DNA of 64,000 bases from NCBI RefSeq assembly GCF_003412455.1, contig NZ_QTJU01000001.1:186001-250000 (forward strand), given 5' to 3'. The notes below the pieces were generated by a model, which saw only the letters and a program-made list of their open reading frames with translations, was not told the origin of the DNA and did not search any database. Of the stretch, positions 46,365 to 55,603 are shown piece by piece (within the stretch, counting starts at the first letter, position 1; every line of letters begins with the position of its first letter). The position numbers were made by a program, and so were the translations under genes. The DNA comes from Deminuibacter soli (lineage in GTDB: Bacteria > Bacteroidota > Bacteroidia > Chitinophagales > Chitinophagaceae).

Positions 46365-46413
46365 TTATTAGTCCACTAAATTAGAGGACTAATAAGATTA
46401 TTTTATAGATTTG
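46365..46413 (+). promoter_or_regulatory. SusC operon promoter with 10-bp palindromic operator
   Basis: TAGATTTG at 46406-46413 is an exact Bacteroidota -7 box (TAnnTTTG), 66 bases before the susC start. Ten bases upstream of it ends a perfect inverted repeat, TTATTAGTCC (46365-46374) and GGACTAATAA (46386-46395), with an 11-base AT-rich spacer, covering where the -33 box would be. No TTG is seen at -33, which suggests activator-dependent transcription through the palindrome. Confidence 0.6.
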
Positions 46414-46479
46414 CGCGCAATGCATTCGCTGCTGCCGTAGAAAAAATCAACTGAACCAAATACCAAATTACTAAAGGCA

Positions 46480-49400
46480 ATGAAACCAACACTGCTTACC
46501 GGCCTCCTCATGCTTATGCTGCAGGGATGGCTGAGCGCGCAATCAATTACCGTAACCGGCATTATAACCGACACACTGCACAAACCCATCAGCGGGGTAA
46601 CCGTTAAAGCCGGTCGCCACAGCACCCTTTCACAGGAAAACGGCACGTACAGCATCGCAATAGAACCGGGCACAAAAACAATCAGCTTTTCGGCACTGGG
46701 CTATCCGCAAACTATTTTACCTGTAACCGGCCCCACGCTAGATGCAACACTGCACAGCGCAGACAATGTGCTGAATGATGTGGTGGTAGTGGGTTACGGC
46801 ACGCAGAAAAGAAACCAGGTAATCGGCTCCGTGGCCCAATTACAAGGCAGTGAGCTTAGTAAAAGAACCTCACCGCAATTAACGCAATCCATCACAGGGC
46901 AGCTGCCCGGCATCACGGTAATACAACGCTCAGGGCAGCCAGGTGCAGTGGGCGCCAGTATACAGATAAGAGGCGTGGGCTCCTTCGGCGCCGGCACCGA
47001 CCCGTTGATTGTGGTAGATGGTATCCTCGTTACCTCGCTCAACAACATCGACCCGAATGATGTGGAAACCTTTTCTGTTTTGAAAGATGCATCATCTGCT
47101 GCTATTTACGGCGCACGCGCAGCCAGCGGCGTTATTTTAATCACTACCAAAACAGGCAGGTCAGGCAAGTTCCGTATTGCATACAATGGCTACGCAGGTT
47201 TGCAAAAGCCCACCAAACTGCCCAGCTATGCCGGTTCTGCCGAGTATGCCACACTGATTAATGAAGCACAGCCAGGCTCTTACACCGATGCCCAGGTACA
47301 AAAATTCCGCGATGGCACCGATCCCGACAATTACCCCAACACCAACTGGTTTGATGCCACGTTAAAAAGCAGCGCTGTACAAACAGGGCACAATCTCAGT
47401 ATTACCAACGGCAACGAACGTTCACAATACCTGCTCTCGCTCGGTTATTTAAACCAGGGCGGCATTATTGCCAAAAACAACCTGCAGCGTTATAATGCAC
47501 GGTTCAATCTCACCAGTAACCTCTCCCGCAACCTGAAGCTTACCACCCGTTTTGCGGCCATACAGAGTTACGACAATGAGCCTTCCACTCCGGGTGGTAT
47601 GGATTACAGCACTACACAGGATATTATTGGCCAGGTAGTACGGTACAGCCCAAACTATGTAATCAGGAAAAGCGACGGCAGCTATGGCACAGGTATTAAC
47701 AATACCGGTACACCAGCCTCGGCACTGGAAAGCGCCTCATTTTACAAAGACAAAAGCACCAATCTTGAATCAAGTCTGCGACTGGAATGGACCATACTCG
47801 ACGGACTTAAATTCACTGCGCTGGCCAGCTATTCTCAGGTAAATGAAAGAACCACCTTATTCAGGGCAACACAGAAATTAACACCCACCATCACCGATCA
47901 GCCTTCCAGCTTAACCGAAGGTTTTTACAACAACAATTACAAAACCCTGCAAACCTTTGCAGAATATCACAAACAGGTACGCCGGCACGAGTTCACCATA
48001 CTTGCAGGTCATTCGTACGAAAGCGCGTATAACGAAACCAACACCTCGTTCCGCAGCAACCTGCCCGGTAACGATATCACGGTAATTGATGCGGGTGATG
48101 CCAGCACCCAATCCAATACCGGCAATGCTGCCGAATGGGCAATTGATTCTTACTTCGGGCGATTGCAATACAACTTCGCCCACAAATATTTAATTGAAGG
48201 TGTAGCCCGGCGCGATGGTTCATCCCGCTTTCCATCTACACAGAAATATGGCACCTTCCCTTCTGTGGCAGCAGGCTGGCGCATTAGCGAAGAACGTTTT
48301 TTAAAGAACCGGTTTTCCTGGCTCGATGAACTGAAACTGAAAGCATCTTATGGCACACTGGGCAACCAGAATATCGGCAACTATCCATACCAGCGCTTGC
48401 TGGCCACCGGCCACAATTATTCTTTCGGAAACACCATTGCAACCGGTGTTGGTCTCGATACTTTAACCGATAGCCAGCTGCATTGGGAAAGCACCCGCAC
48501 AAAAGACGTTGGCATCGAAGTAAGCCTCTGGAAACAATTCCTGTCGTTCACCGCCACTTACTTCGACAAGTATACGTACGATATCCTGGTAAGCCCGTCT
48601 TCCAGCGTATCCAGTGTAATAGGGCTCGCACCCGGTGTACAAAACTCGGGCAAGCTTAGCAACAAGGGCTGGGAGTTTACGGTGAATCACCGCAACACGC
48701 TCGGTAAATTTTCTTATACTGTTGGCGTTAATTTCTCTATCATCAACAATAAAGTGCTCGACCTCGGTGTGGGTAATGTAAAACAACCCAACGGACTTGT
48801 AGGCAATGGCACCAACCTGTTTATCGGGCACCCGATGAATGTATATTATGGTTATGTGGCAGACAAATTGTATGCGAACGCAGCAGATGTTACCGCTTAT
48901 ACAGCCTCAGCCAATCAAAGCGCAGTAAACCCAAAACCGCAGCCGGGTGACATACGCTACAAAGACATCAGCGGCCCGGGCGGCAAACCCGATGGCGTGG
49001 TGAACGCAGCTTACGACCGGCAGGTACTGGGCAGCACCATTCCGCACTACACCTATGGTATCAATCTCGGTGCACGTTACAGTGATTTTGATTTCTCTGT
49101 GTTATTGCAGGGTGTAAGCGGTGTAAGCGGCTATCTCAATAACTATGCAGGCTGGGCATTTTACAATACTGCAGGCATACAGCGCTGGCAGGCAGATGGC
49201 AGGTGGTCTCCCGCAAACCCCAATCCCAATGCAGCTTATCCGCGCCTGGAGTTAATTACCAACCAGGGTACACCCAATACAGCCACCTCTTCGTTCTGGG
49301 TAGTCAATGGCGCCTACCTGCGCGTGAAAAGTATTCAGCTGGGTTACAGCCTGCCTGCTTCCATCGCCAGATCGCTGGGTATTGAAGGGGCACGGTTTAA

Positions 49401-49527
49401 TCTCGCAGCAGAAAACCTGTTCACCTTTAGTCATTACCGTGAAGGCTGGGATCCCGAAGTTAATTCCAGCGGCGCTTACTATCCCATCCTGGCCAACTAT
49501 ACGCTGGGTGTTAACGTGAATTTTTAA
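46480..49527 (+). CDS. SusC/RagA family TonB-linked outer-membrane transporter
   Basis: This 1015-residue protein has a signal peptide (to about 20, LSAQS), a carboxypeptidase-like beta-sandwich (about 22-95), the TonB-box/plug start DVVVVGYGTQKRNQVIGSV, IRGVGSFGAGTDPLIVVDG in the plug, and a barrel ending TLGVNVNF. It lacks an N-terminal STN domain, so it does not signal through FecR; control must come from another regulator. It is followed 19 bases later by SusD and then two sulfatases, a polysaccharide utilisation unit for a sulfated glycan (inference). Confidence 0.95.
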   Translation: MKPTLLTGLLMLMLQGWLSAQSITVTGIITDTLHKPISGVTVKAGRHSTLSQENGTYSIAIEPGTKTISFSALGYPQTILPVTGPTLDATLHSADNVLNDVVVVGYGTQKRNQVIGSVAQLQGSELSKRTSPQLTQSITGQLPGITVIQRSGQPGAVGASIQIRGVGSFGAGTDPLIVVDGILVTSLNNIDPNDVETFSVLKDASSAAIYGARAASGVILITTKTGRSGKFRIAYNGYAGLQKPTKLPSYAGSAEYATLINEAQPGSYTDAQVQKFRDGTDPDNYPNTNWFDATLKSSAVQTGHNLSITNGNERSQYLLSLGYLNQGGIIAKNNLQRYNARFNLTSNLSRNLKLTTRFAAIQSYDNEPSTPGGMDYSTTQDIIGQVVRYSPNYVIRKSDGSYGTGINNTGTPASALESASFYKDKSTNLESSLRLEWTILDGLKFTALASYSQVNERTTLFRATQKLTPTITDQPSSLTEGFYNNNYKTLQTFAEYHKQVRRHEFTILAGHSYESAYNETNTSFRSNLPGNDITVIDAGDASTQSNTGNAAEWAIDSYFGRLQYNFAHKYLIEGVARRDGSSRFPSTQKYGTFPSVAAGWRISEERFLKNRFSWLDELKLKASYGTLGNQNIGNYPYQRLLATGHNYSFGNTIATGVGLDTLTDSQLHWESTRTKDVGIEVSLWKQFLSFTATYFDKYTYDILVSPSSSVSSVIGLAPGVQNSGKLSNKGWEFTVNHRNTLGKFSYTVGVNFSIINNKVLDLGVGNVKQPNGLVGNGTNLFIGHPMNVYYGYVADKLYANAADVTAYTASANQSAVNPKPQPGDIRYKDISGPGGKPDGVVNAAYDRQVLGSTIPHYTYGINLGARYSDFDFSVLLQGVSGVSGYLNNYAGWAFYNTAGIQRWQADGRWSPANPNPNAAYPRLELITNQGTPNTATSSFWVVNGAYLRVKSIQLGYSLPASIARSLGIEGARFNLAAENLFTFSHYREGWDPEVNSSGAYYPILANYTLGVNVNF

Positions 49528-49546
49528 TCCTCAAACAAAGTAGTTT

Positions 49547-51196
49547 ATGCAAGCACTGTTTTATATACGCCGGGGCATGCTGGCCGCAGCAACAAGCCTG
49601 CTGCTGTTCTCCTGCCGCAAAGACCTCGACAAAACGCCTCTCAGTAATTTCTCGAATGATAATTTCTGGACCAGTCAAAGCAATGCCCTCCTGGCTTTAA
49701 CAGGTGTATACCGCGGCAATATCCAGATGATTAATGCCGGTGAATTTTCTGCAACAGACTGGTGGTCGTACCACGGCCTGCTGTTCCTGGAGTTTGCCAG
49801 TGACAATGCCTATGACCGCAGGGGCGAGAACTCCGGCTTCAACACGCTCACCAATGGCACGCTCACCAATAGCAATACCTATATCAGCAATTACTGGAAC
49901 CTCAGCTACGCACGCATTGCACGCTGCAACTTTTTCCTGGAGAATGTATCCAAAGTACCGGCAGACAGTGCTTTTATAAAACGCATTGCCGCTGAAGCCC
50001 GCTTTATACGTGCCACACAATACTTTTATCTTTCGCAGTATTTTGGAGATGCACCGCTGGTAACAAAAGTGCTTACCGCAGCTGAAGCCAATACCGTAAC
50101 CAAGGCTACCAGGCAACAACTCGCTGCATTTGTAGCAACCGAACTCACTGCCTGCGTAAACGACCTGCCCCGGTTTGGTGCACTTACGGCTGCAGAAAAA
50201 GGACGCGCAAGCAAACAGGCGGCGCTGGCCTTTCTTGGCCGCATGCAATTGTCGCAGGGAGAATATGCCAATGCAGCCGATACCTATCAAACGCTTATCA
50301 ATTACAACGACAATACCATTGATCCCGATTTCAGCAGCCTGTTCGATGGCACCAATGAAAGCAGCAAGGAAATCATCTTTGCTACGCAATATGTGAAAGA
50401 CCTTGCCCCCAATGGCATGCAGCTGCACGATTACCCGGCCACCAGCGGCGGCTATCATATATTCTGTCCGCTGGGCAGCCTCGTAGAATCATTCGAGTTT
50501 AAAGACGGCACCCCTTTTTCTTATACAGATGCACGGTACAATGCCAATGATCTTGCACAAAACAGGGACCCGAGGCTGGCCTATACCGTGCTGTACAACG
50601 GTGAAAGCTTTGCAGGGCTGCCCTACACCACACATCCGGATTCAACGGCATCGGCAGACCAGCTTACCTTAACCAAACAGGCTACCCGTACCGGTTACGG
50701 CATGCGTAAGTTTAATAACCCATCGTATTACGGCAGCGCCTTATCCAACTCGGGCATTGATTTGCCTATTGTGCGTTATGCAGAAATATTGCTTAGCTTG
50801 CTGGAGGCAAAACTGGAAAACGGAGATGCGATTACACAATCATTACTCGATGCAACCATCAACAAAGTGCGTGGCAGAACATCTGTAGGTATGCCGCCGG
50901 TAACAGAAACTGACCCTGCTGCACTACGCGTAATAGTACGCCGCGAACGAAGAAACGAACTGGCATTTGAAGGATTGCGCCTGTGGGATTTGCTGCGCTG
51001 GAAAACAGCGGCGCAGGCGTTGAACGGTGATTTTTACGGAGCGCCTTATCCCGGTGCAAAAAATCTTCGTAAAAAAGGAACTGCCACCGATCCATTCGGC
51101 CGCTGGTATGTTACTACCAAAACATTCAGGGCAGGTACCGATGAAAAATGGCCCGTTCCGTTAACTGAAGTAAGTATCAATCCCAATCTGAAATAA
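49547..51196 (+). CDS. RagB/SusD family nutrient uptake lipoprotein
   Basis: This 549-residue surface lipoprotein has a lipobox LLFSC (Cys23) and the SusD pattern: KTPLSNFSNDNFW, ALTGVYRG, YARIARCNFFLENV and, near the C-terminus, RRERRNELAFEGLRLWDLLRW. It forms the lid of the SusC channel and binds the glycan at the surface. A shorter start at Met11 (49577) also keeps the signal. It lies between susC and the first sulfatase gene, 8 bases ahead of the latter. Confidence 0.95.
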   Translation: MQALFYIRRGMLAAATSLLLFSCRKDLDKTPLSNFSNDNFWTSQSNALLALTGVYRGNIQMINAGEFSATDWWSYHGLLFLEFASDNAYDRRGENSGFNTLTNGTLTNSNTYISNYWNLSYARIARCNFFLENVSKVPADSAFIKRIAAEARFIRATQYFYLSQYFGDAPLVTKVLTAAEANTVTKATRQQLAAFVATELTACVNDLPRFGALTAAEKGRASKQAALAFLGRMQLSQGEYANAADTYQTLINYNDNTIDPDFSSLFDGTNESSKEIIFATQYVKDLAPNGMQLHDYPATSGGYHIFCPLGSLVESFEFKDGTPFSYTDARYNANDLAQNRDPRLAYTVLYNGESFAGLPYTTHPDSTASADQLTLTKQATRTGYGMRKFNNPSYYGSALSNSGIDLPIVRYAEILLSLLEAKLENGDAITQSLLDATINKVRGRTSVGMPPVTETDPAALRVIVRRERRNELAFEGLRLWDLLRWKTAAQALNGDFYGAPYPGAKNLRKKGTATDPFGRWYVTTKTFRAGTDEKWPVPLTEVSINPNLK

Positions 51197-51204
51197 TTCC
51201 TGTA

Positions 51205-52740
51205 ATGAAAAAACACACGCTTGCAATCGGCGCCTTTTTATGCCTGGGTTTTACAGCCTGCAGCCAGCAAAAGCCCAATATTGTTTTTATTTATGCAGAC
51301 GACCTTGGTTATGGCGACCTCGGCTGTTATGGCGCCACACAGGTGCATACGCCCAACATTGACCGCCTCAGCAAAAACGGGCTGCGCTTTACCAATGCAC
51401 ACGCCAGCTCTGCTACCTGCACGCCTTCCCGTTATTCCATTTTAACAGGCCAGTATGCCTGGCGAAAGGCAGGTACCGGCATTGCGCCCGGTGATGCAGC
51501 TGCATTAATAAAACCCAACCGCACTACCTGGCCTTCTGTTTTAAAACAGGCAGGTTATACCACCGCAGCCATTGGCAAATGGCATCTTGGTTTGGGCGAA
51601 GATGGGAAAGGGCCAGACTGGAACAACGAGATAAAACCAGGGCCGCTGGAAATAGGATTTGATTATGCCTATTACATGCCCGCCACTTTAGACAGGGTGC
51701 CCTGCGTGTATGTAGAGAATCACCGCGTGGTTAACCTTGACCCGGCAGATCCCATCACAGTAAGTTATAAAAATCCCATTGGCGACTGGCCTACCGGTAA
51801 AGACCATCCTGAGTTGCTGAAAATGCAATCATCACCCGGCCATGGTCACAACCAGACCATTGTAAACGGCATTGGCCGTATTGGTTATATGACCGGCGGC
51901 AAAGCTGCTTTGTGGAATGATGAAACGATTGCCGACACACTGGTTGCCAAAACGCAAAACTTTATACGCCTGCACAGCAGCCAACCCTTCTTTGTATACC
52001 TGGCAACCGGCGATATTCATGTGCCGCGCGATCCCAATAACCGTTTTAAAAACAAGAGCGGGCTGGGCGCCAGGGGCGATGCTATTCTGCAGCTGGACTG
52101 GACAGTGGGCGAAGTGCTCAAAACGCTGGACAGTTTGCAGTTAACACAGAATACCATTATTATTGTTACCAGCGACAACGGCCCTGTGGTAGACGATGGT
52201 TACCAGGATGGCTCTGTAGAAAACCTCGGCACACACAAACCCGCCGGTGAACTGCGCGGCGGCAAATACAGCGCTTTTGATGCAGGCACACGTGTTCCGT
52301 TTATTGTGCATTGGCCCAGGCAGGTTAAGCCAGGTGTATCCGCTGCATTGATCAGCCAGATAGATTTACCCATCTCTTTTACATCGTTTACACACCAATC
52401 GATACCCGCAGGCGAAATGCCCGATGGCTTTGACATGACGAATGTATTGCTCGGCCGCTCACAAAAGGGCCGCACCAGCGTTATTGAACACGCAGGCACA
52501 CTCGCGATTATTGAAGGCGACTGGAAATACATTAAACCAGGCAAAGGCCCGCGTATCAACAAGCTGGTAAACATTGAGCTGGGCAACGATGAACAGCCGC
52601 AGCTGTATAACCTGAAAACAGATATCCGTGAGCAGCACAATGTAGCGGCACAACATCCTGACATCACAGCAAAACTTGCAGCCAGCCTGCAACGCATAGA
52701 GGAATCAGCCAGTGAAAGAAATATCGCTTCTTCAAAATAA
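51205..52740 (+). CDS. Sulfatase (S1 family), lipoprotein
   Basis: This 511-residue formylglycine-dependent sulfatase has a lipoprotein signal (FTAC, Cys19). Metal-site aspartates are in YADDLGYGD (32-33), and the active-site motif C-x-P-S-R is at 72-76 (TCTPSR, Cys72 to be converted to formylglycine). IGKWHLG and TSDNGP complete the site. It removes sulfate esters from a carbohydrate, presumably the ligand of the adjacent SusC/SusD. Subfamily cannot be fixed by eye. Four bases separate it from the next sulfatase start. Confidence 0.93.
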   Translation: MKKHTLAIGAFLCLGFTACSQQKPNIVFIYADDLGYGDLGCYGATQVHTPNIDRLSKNGLRFTNAHASSATCTPSRYSILTGQYAWRKAGTGIAPGDAAALIKPNRTTWPSVLKQAGYTTAAIGKWHLGLGEDGKGPDWNNEIKPGPLEIGFDYAYYMPATLDRVPCVYVENHRVVNLDPADPITVSYKNPIGDWPTGKDHPELLKMQSSPGHGHNQTIVNGIGRIGYMTGGKAALWNDETIADTLVAKTQNFIRLHSSQPFFVYLATGDIHVPRDPNNRFKNKSGLGARGDAILQLDWTVGEVLKTLDSLQLTQNTIIIVTSDNGPVVDDGYQDGSVENLGTHKPAGELRGGKYSAFDAGTRVPFIVHWPRQVKPGVSAALISQIDLPISFTSFTHQSIPAGEMPDGFDMTNVLLGRSQKGRTSVIEHAGTLAIIEGDWKYIKPGKGPRINKLVNIELGNDEQPQLYNLKTDIREQHNVAAQHPDITAKLAASLQRIEESASERNIASSK

Positions 52741-52744
52741 CTAT

Positions 52745-54280
52745 ATGATCAACACATTGCTTCGCGGTACAACATTCATCATCAGCAGCCTGCTGCTCAC
52801 CGCAGCAGCAGTTGCGCAGCAACGGCCCAATATCATTTTCATTTTATCAGATGATCATGCCTATCAAAGTATAAGTGCGTATGGCAGCAAACTGGCACAA
52901 ACACCCAATATCGATCGCATTGCCAGAGAAGGCGCGGTGTTTACGCACGCCATGATCACCAATGCCATTTGCGGACCAAGCAGGGCTACCCTGTTAACCG
53001 GCAAATACAGTCATGTAAACGGCTACAAGCTCAACGAAAAAGTATTCGATGGCAACCAGCCCACCTTCCCGAAACTGTTGCAGCAAAACGGTTACCAAAC
53101 CGCCTGGATCGGGAAATGGCATTTAGGCAGCTTGCCGCAGGGTTTTGATTTCTTCTCTATTCTTAAAGGACAGGGAGAATACTACAACCCCAACTTTATT
53201 ACCAGTCACGACACTACCGTACATCCCGGTTATGTTACAGACCTCATCACACAGTTCTCTCAAAACTGGCTGACCCGGCGGGACACCAGCAAACCTTTCT
53301 TCCTGGTAGTGGGCGAAAAAGCCACGCACCGCGAGTGGTTGCCCGATATACAGGATCTTGGCGCATACGATTCCATTGACTTTCCGCTGCCCGCCACATT
53401 TAATGACGATTACAATGACCGCCTCGCAGCACGCGACCAGGACATGACGATCGCCAAAACCATGCGTTTGAAAGAAGACCTGAAGGTGCATGCAGACTAT
53501 GAGAAAAGCGGCACCTATAACCGTTTTACACCTGAACAGAAAAAGGCGTTTTATGAGTACTATGAAAACAAAGTGAGCAAAGATTTTGATGCACAACATT
53601 TAAGCGGTGCAGCACTCACCAAATGGAAATACGAGCGCTACCTGAAAGATTACCTGGCCACAGCCCGCTCGCTTGACCGCAATATCGGCCGCCTGCTCGA
53701 CTACCTTGACCAGACCGGTTTATCACGCAATACAATTGTTGTATACGCATCTGACCAGGGTTTCTACATGGGAGAGCATGGCTGGTTCGACAAACGTTTT
53801 ATGTATGAAGAATCACTGAAAACCCCTTTTGTAATGCGGTATCCCGACGTAATAAAACCGGGCACTACAGTTAACCAGTTTACATTGAACATCGACTGGG
53901 CGCCTACCTTCCTGGATGCAGCCGGTGTTAAAGCGCCAGCTGATATGCAGGGCGAATCGTTTTTACCGTTGCTGAAAAAAACAGCCGGTTCCACACCATG
54001 GCGTAAGGATATTTATTACCACTACTACGAGTTTCCTGAGCCGCACCATGTATACCCGCACTTTGGTATACGCACGGAACAATACAAGCTCATCCGTTTT
54101 TATGGCGGAGACGATTCATGGGAACTGTACGATGTAAACAAAGACCCGCTGGAAGTGCATAACCTGTACAAACAAAAAGCAGGTTCGAAGATAGTAACCG
54201 GTTTAAAAGCCAGGCTGCGTGCATTGATTATACAATACAAAGACAACGAAGCACTGCAGCTGCTGGATGCGGCAAAATAG
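52745..54280 (+). CDS. Sulfatase (S1 family), secreted
   Basis: From the Met at 52745, 511 residues; an ATG at 52712 overlaps the previous gene and precedes the signal peptide. Signal peptide ends AAVAQQ. SDDHAY carries metal ligands and the formylglycine motif C-G-P-S-R is at 76-80. IGKWHLG, ASDQGFYMGEHGWFDK and the C-terminal WELYDVNKDP are typical of the group that includes glucosamine/heparan-type sulfatases, but specificity is uncertain. Its different active-site flank suggests that it attacks a different sulfate position than its neighbour. Confidence 0.93.
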   Translation: MINTLLRGTTFIISSLLLTAAAVAQQRPNIIFILSDDHAYQSISAYGSKLAQTPNIDRIAREGAVFTHAMITNAICGPSRATLLTGKYSHVNGYKLNEKVFDGNQPTFPKLLQQNGYQTAWIGKWHLGSLPQGFDFFSILKGQGEYYNPNFITSHDTTVHPGYVTDLITQFSQNWLTRRDTSKPFFLVVGEKATHREWLPDIQDLGAYDSIDFPLPATFNDDYNDRLAARDQDMTIAKTMRLKEDLKVHADYEKSGTYNRFTPEQKKAFYEYYENKVSKDFDAQHLSGAALTKWKYERYLKDYLATARSLDRNIGRLLDYLDQTGLSRNTIVVYASDQGFYMGEHGWFDKRFMYEESLKTPFVMRYPDVIKPGTTVNQFTLNIDWAPTFLDAAGVKAPADMQGESFLPLLKKTAGSTPWRKDIYYHYYEFPEPHHVYPHFGIRTEQYKLIRFYGGDDSWELYDVNKDPLEVHNLYKQKAGSKIVTGLKARLRALIIQYKDNEALQLLDAAK

Positions 54281-54284
54281 AAAC

Positions 54285-54318
54285 CGGGGTGTAGCAGGCA
54301 ATTGCTACACCCCGTTTT
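54285..54318. terminator. Bidirectional intrinsic terminator
   Basis: A 12-bp perfect stem CGGGGTGTAGCA/TGCTACACCCCG with a 6-base loop and TTTT after it on the plus strand, AAACC before. It ends the SusC-SusD-sulfatase operon and abuts the stop of the convergent cyclase gene. Confidence 0.9.
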
Positions 54319-55468
54319 AAAAATCTTCCACACTCCAGATATCCACCTTGGTGATTTTTCCGCGAAGTTGTATCAATCCAAGATCAGTTGTTACCAGTTC
54401 ATGTGCAGGATCAACCTGCTGTAACAGGAAATCAGACACCAGGAATTTCTTTCCGTAGTAATTACATACCCCTTGTATACGTGCGGCTGTATTGAGTGTG
54501 TCGCCATGATAAGCAATATCACGCTTAACATCACCGATTTCAACAGCGGTAACTACACCCATGTGCGCACCGGCCTTGAATTGCGGCAGAAAACCATATT
54601 GCTCGGCATAGTATTGCCCGCGATGGTAAAACTGTTTTTCACAGGCAAAGAAAAAACGGATACAGGCAAAATCTTTTAATCCATCACGTACGTTCCACAT
54701 CACCACTATCTCATCGCCCACATATTGATATACCTGCACATTAAAGGCCGCCAGCACCTGGTTAATATCACTGAAGCTGTCGCGGATAAAAGCGCTGTAC
54801 TGCAAGTGCCCCAGTTTTTCTGCAATGGAAGTCGAGGACTTCAGATCCATAAACAGGAAAATACGTTCTTCTTCACGCGGGTTGCGGTATTTGCCCAGTA
54901 ACAATGGAATAAGAATGCCCGGACCATATTTTTTATTTACCTGGTTGATAAAATTGATGACGAGTGTCATTACAAAATAATAGAGCAGCAACACGTAAAA
55001 GAAATATTCCCACGAGCGCCCGTTCATGGTAAAATCCATCTTATAGGAAGGCGTAGCAATAATGGCATTAAAAAATACAAAACGGATTAAGGCAACAAGC
55101 CCGGTAAGTACTAAAAAAGAAATACTTGTCTTGAGCAGAATGATGCGACCAAGGGGCTGTTTTTTAAATATATTCCGGTCGAGAAAGTTATCGGTTAAAC
55201 CGAGGCAAATGCCATATAAAACACCCAATATAACAGCGAGGAATATAATGGGGCCAAGCCTGCTTAAGCGCTCCAGCTTAAAGGCAGCACCGATTGACAA
55301 CGCCTGTAGATGCATCAAAATACCAAGAAAAATATTCGCCATAATCCAGAAATTGATCTGGATCATTACATAACTCAGCACCGGGAATCTTGCAGAGACC
55401 CTTTGGGCAATAGCAGTATAATCGAAAGTTCTGGACATCATATACAATAAGCCAACATATATCTCCAA
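54317..55468 (-). CDS. Membrane class III adenylate/guanylate cyclase
   Basis: This 383-residue protein has about five membrane helices in the first 190 residues and a C-terminal class III cyclase domain. Visible motifs: FLFMDLKSSTSIAEKLG (first metal aspartate), VYQYVGDEIVVMWN (second metal aspartate) and GDTLNTAARIQG (transition-state Asn/Arg). It should make cAMP or cGMP; the specificity residues cannot be assigned by eye. Class III cyclases with this short membrane module occur in Bacteroidota. It sits between sulfatase operons and is transcribed against them; a regulatory link to them is only a possibility. Confidence 0.88.
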   Translation of the reverse strand: MEIYVGLLYMMSRTFDYTAIAQRVSARFPVLSYVMIQINFWIMANIFLGILMHLQALSIGAAFKLERLSRLGPIIFLAVILGVLYGICLGLTDNFLDRNIFKKQPLGRIILLKTSISFLVLTGLVALIRFVFFNAIIATPSYKMDFTMNGRSWEYFFYVLLLYYFVMTLVINFINQVNKKYGPGILIPLLLGKYRNPREEERIFLFMDLKSSTSIAEKLGHLQYSAFIRDSFSDINQVLAAFNVQVYQYVGDEIVVMWNVRDGLKDFACIRFFFACEKQFYHRGQYYAEQYGFLPQFKAGAHMGVVTAVEIGDVKRDIAYHGDTLNTAARIQGVCNYYGKKFLVSDFLLQQVDPAHELVTTDLGLIQLRGKITKVDIWSVEDF

Positions 55469-55603
55469 AGCTAACAGTAACAGATGGCTTTTGTTTTATA
55501 TAAATCTGTTTTTCTCAACTTCAATCCCCGACTGTACAGCCATATTCCGCTTTCTTCGCATTTTTAGTTGTGCGCAATTTTTCCCTTCGTAAATTGGCAT
55601 ATC

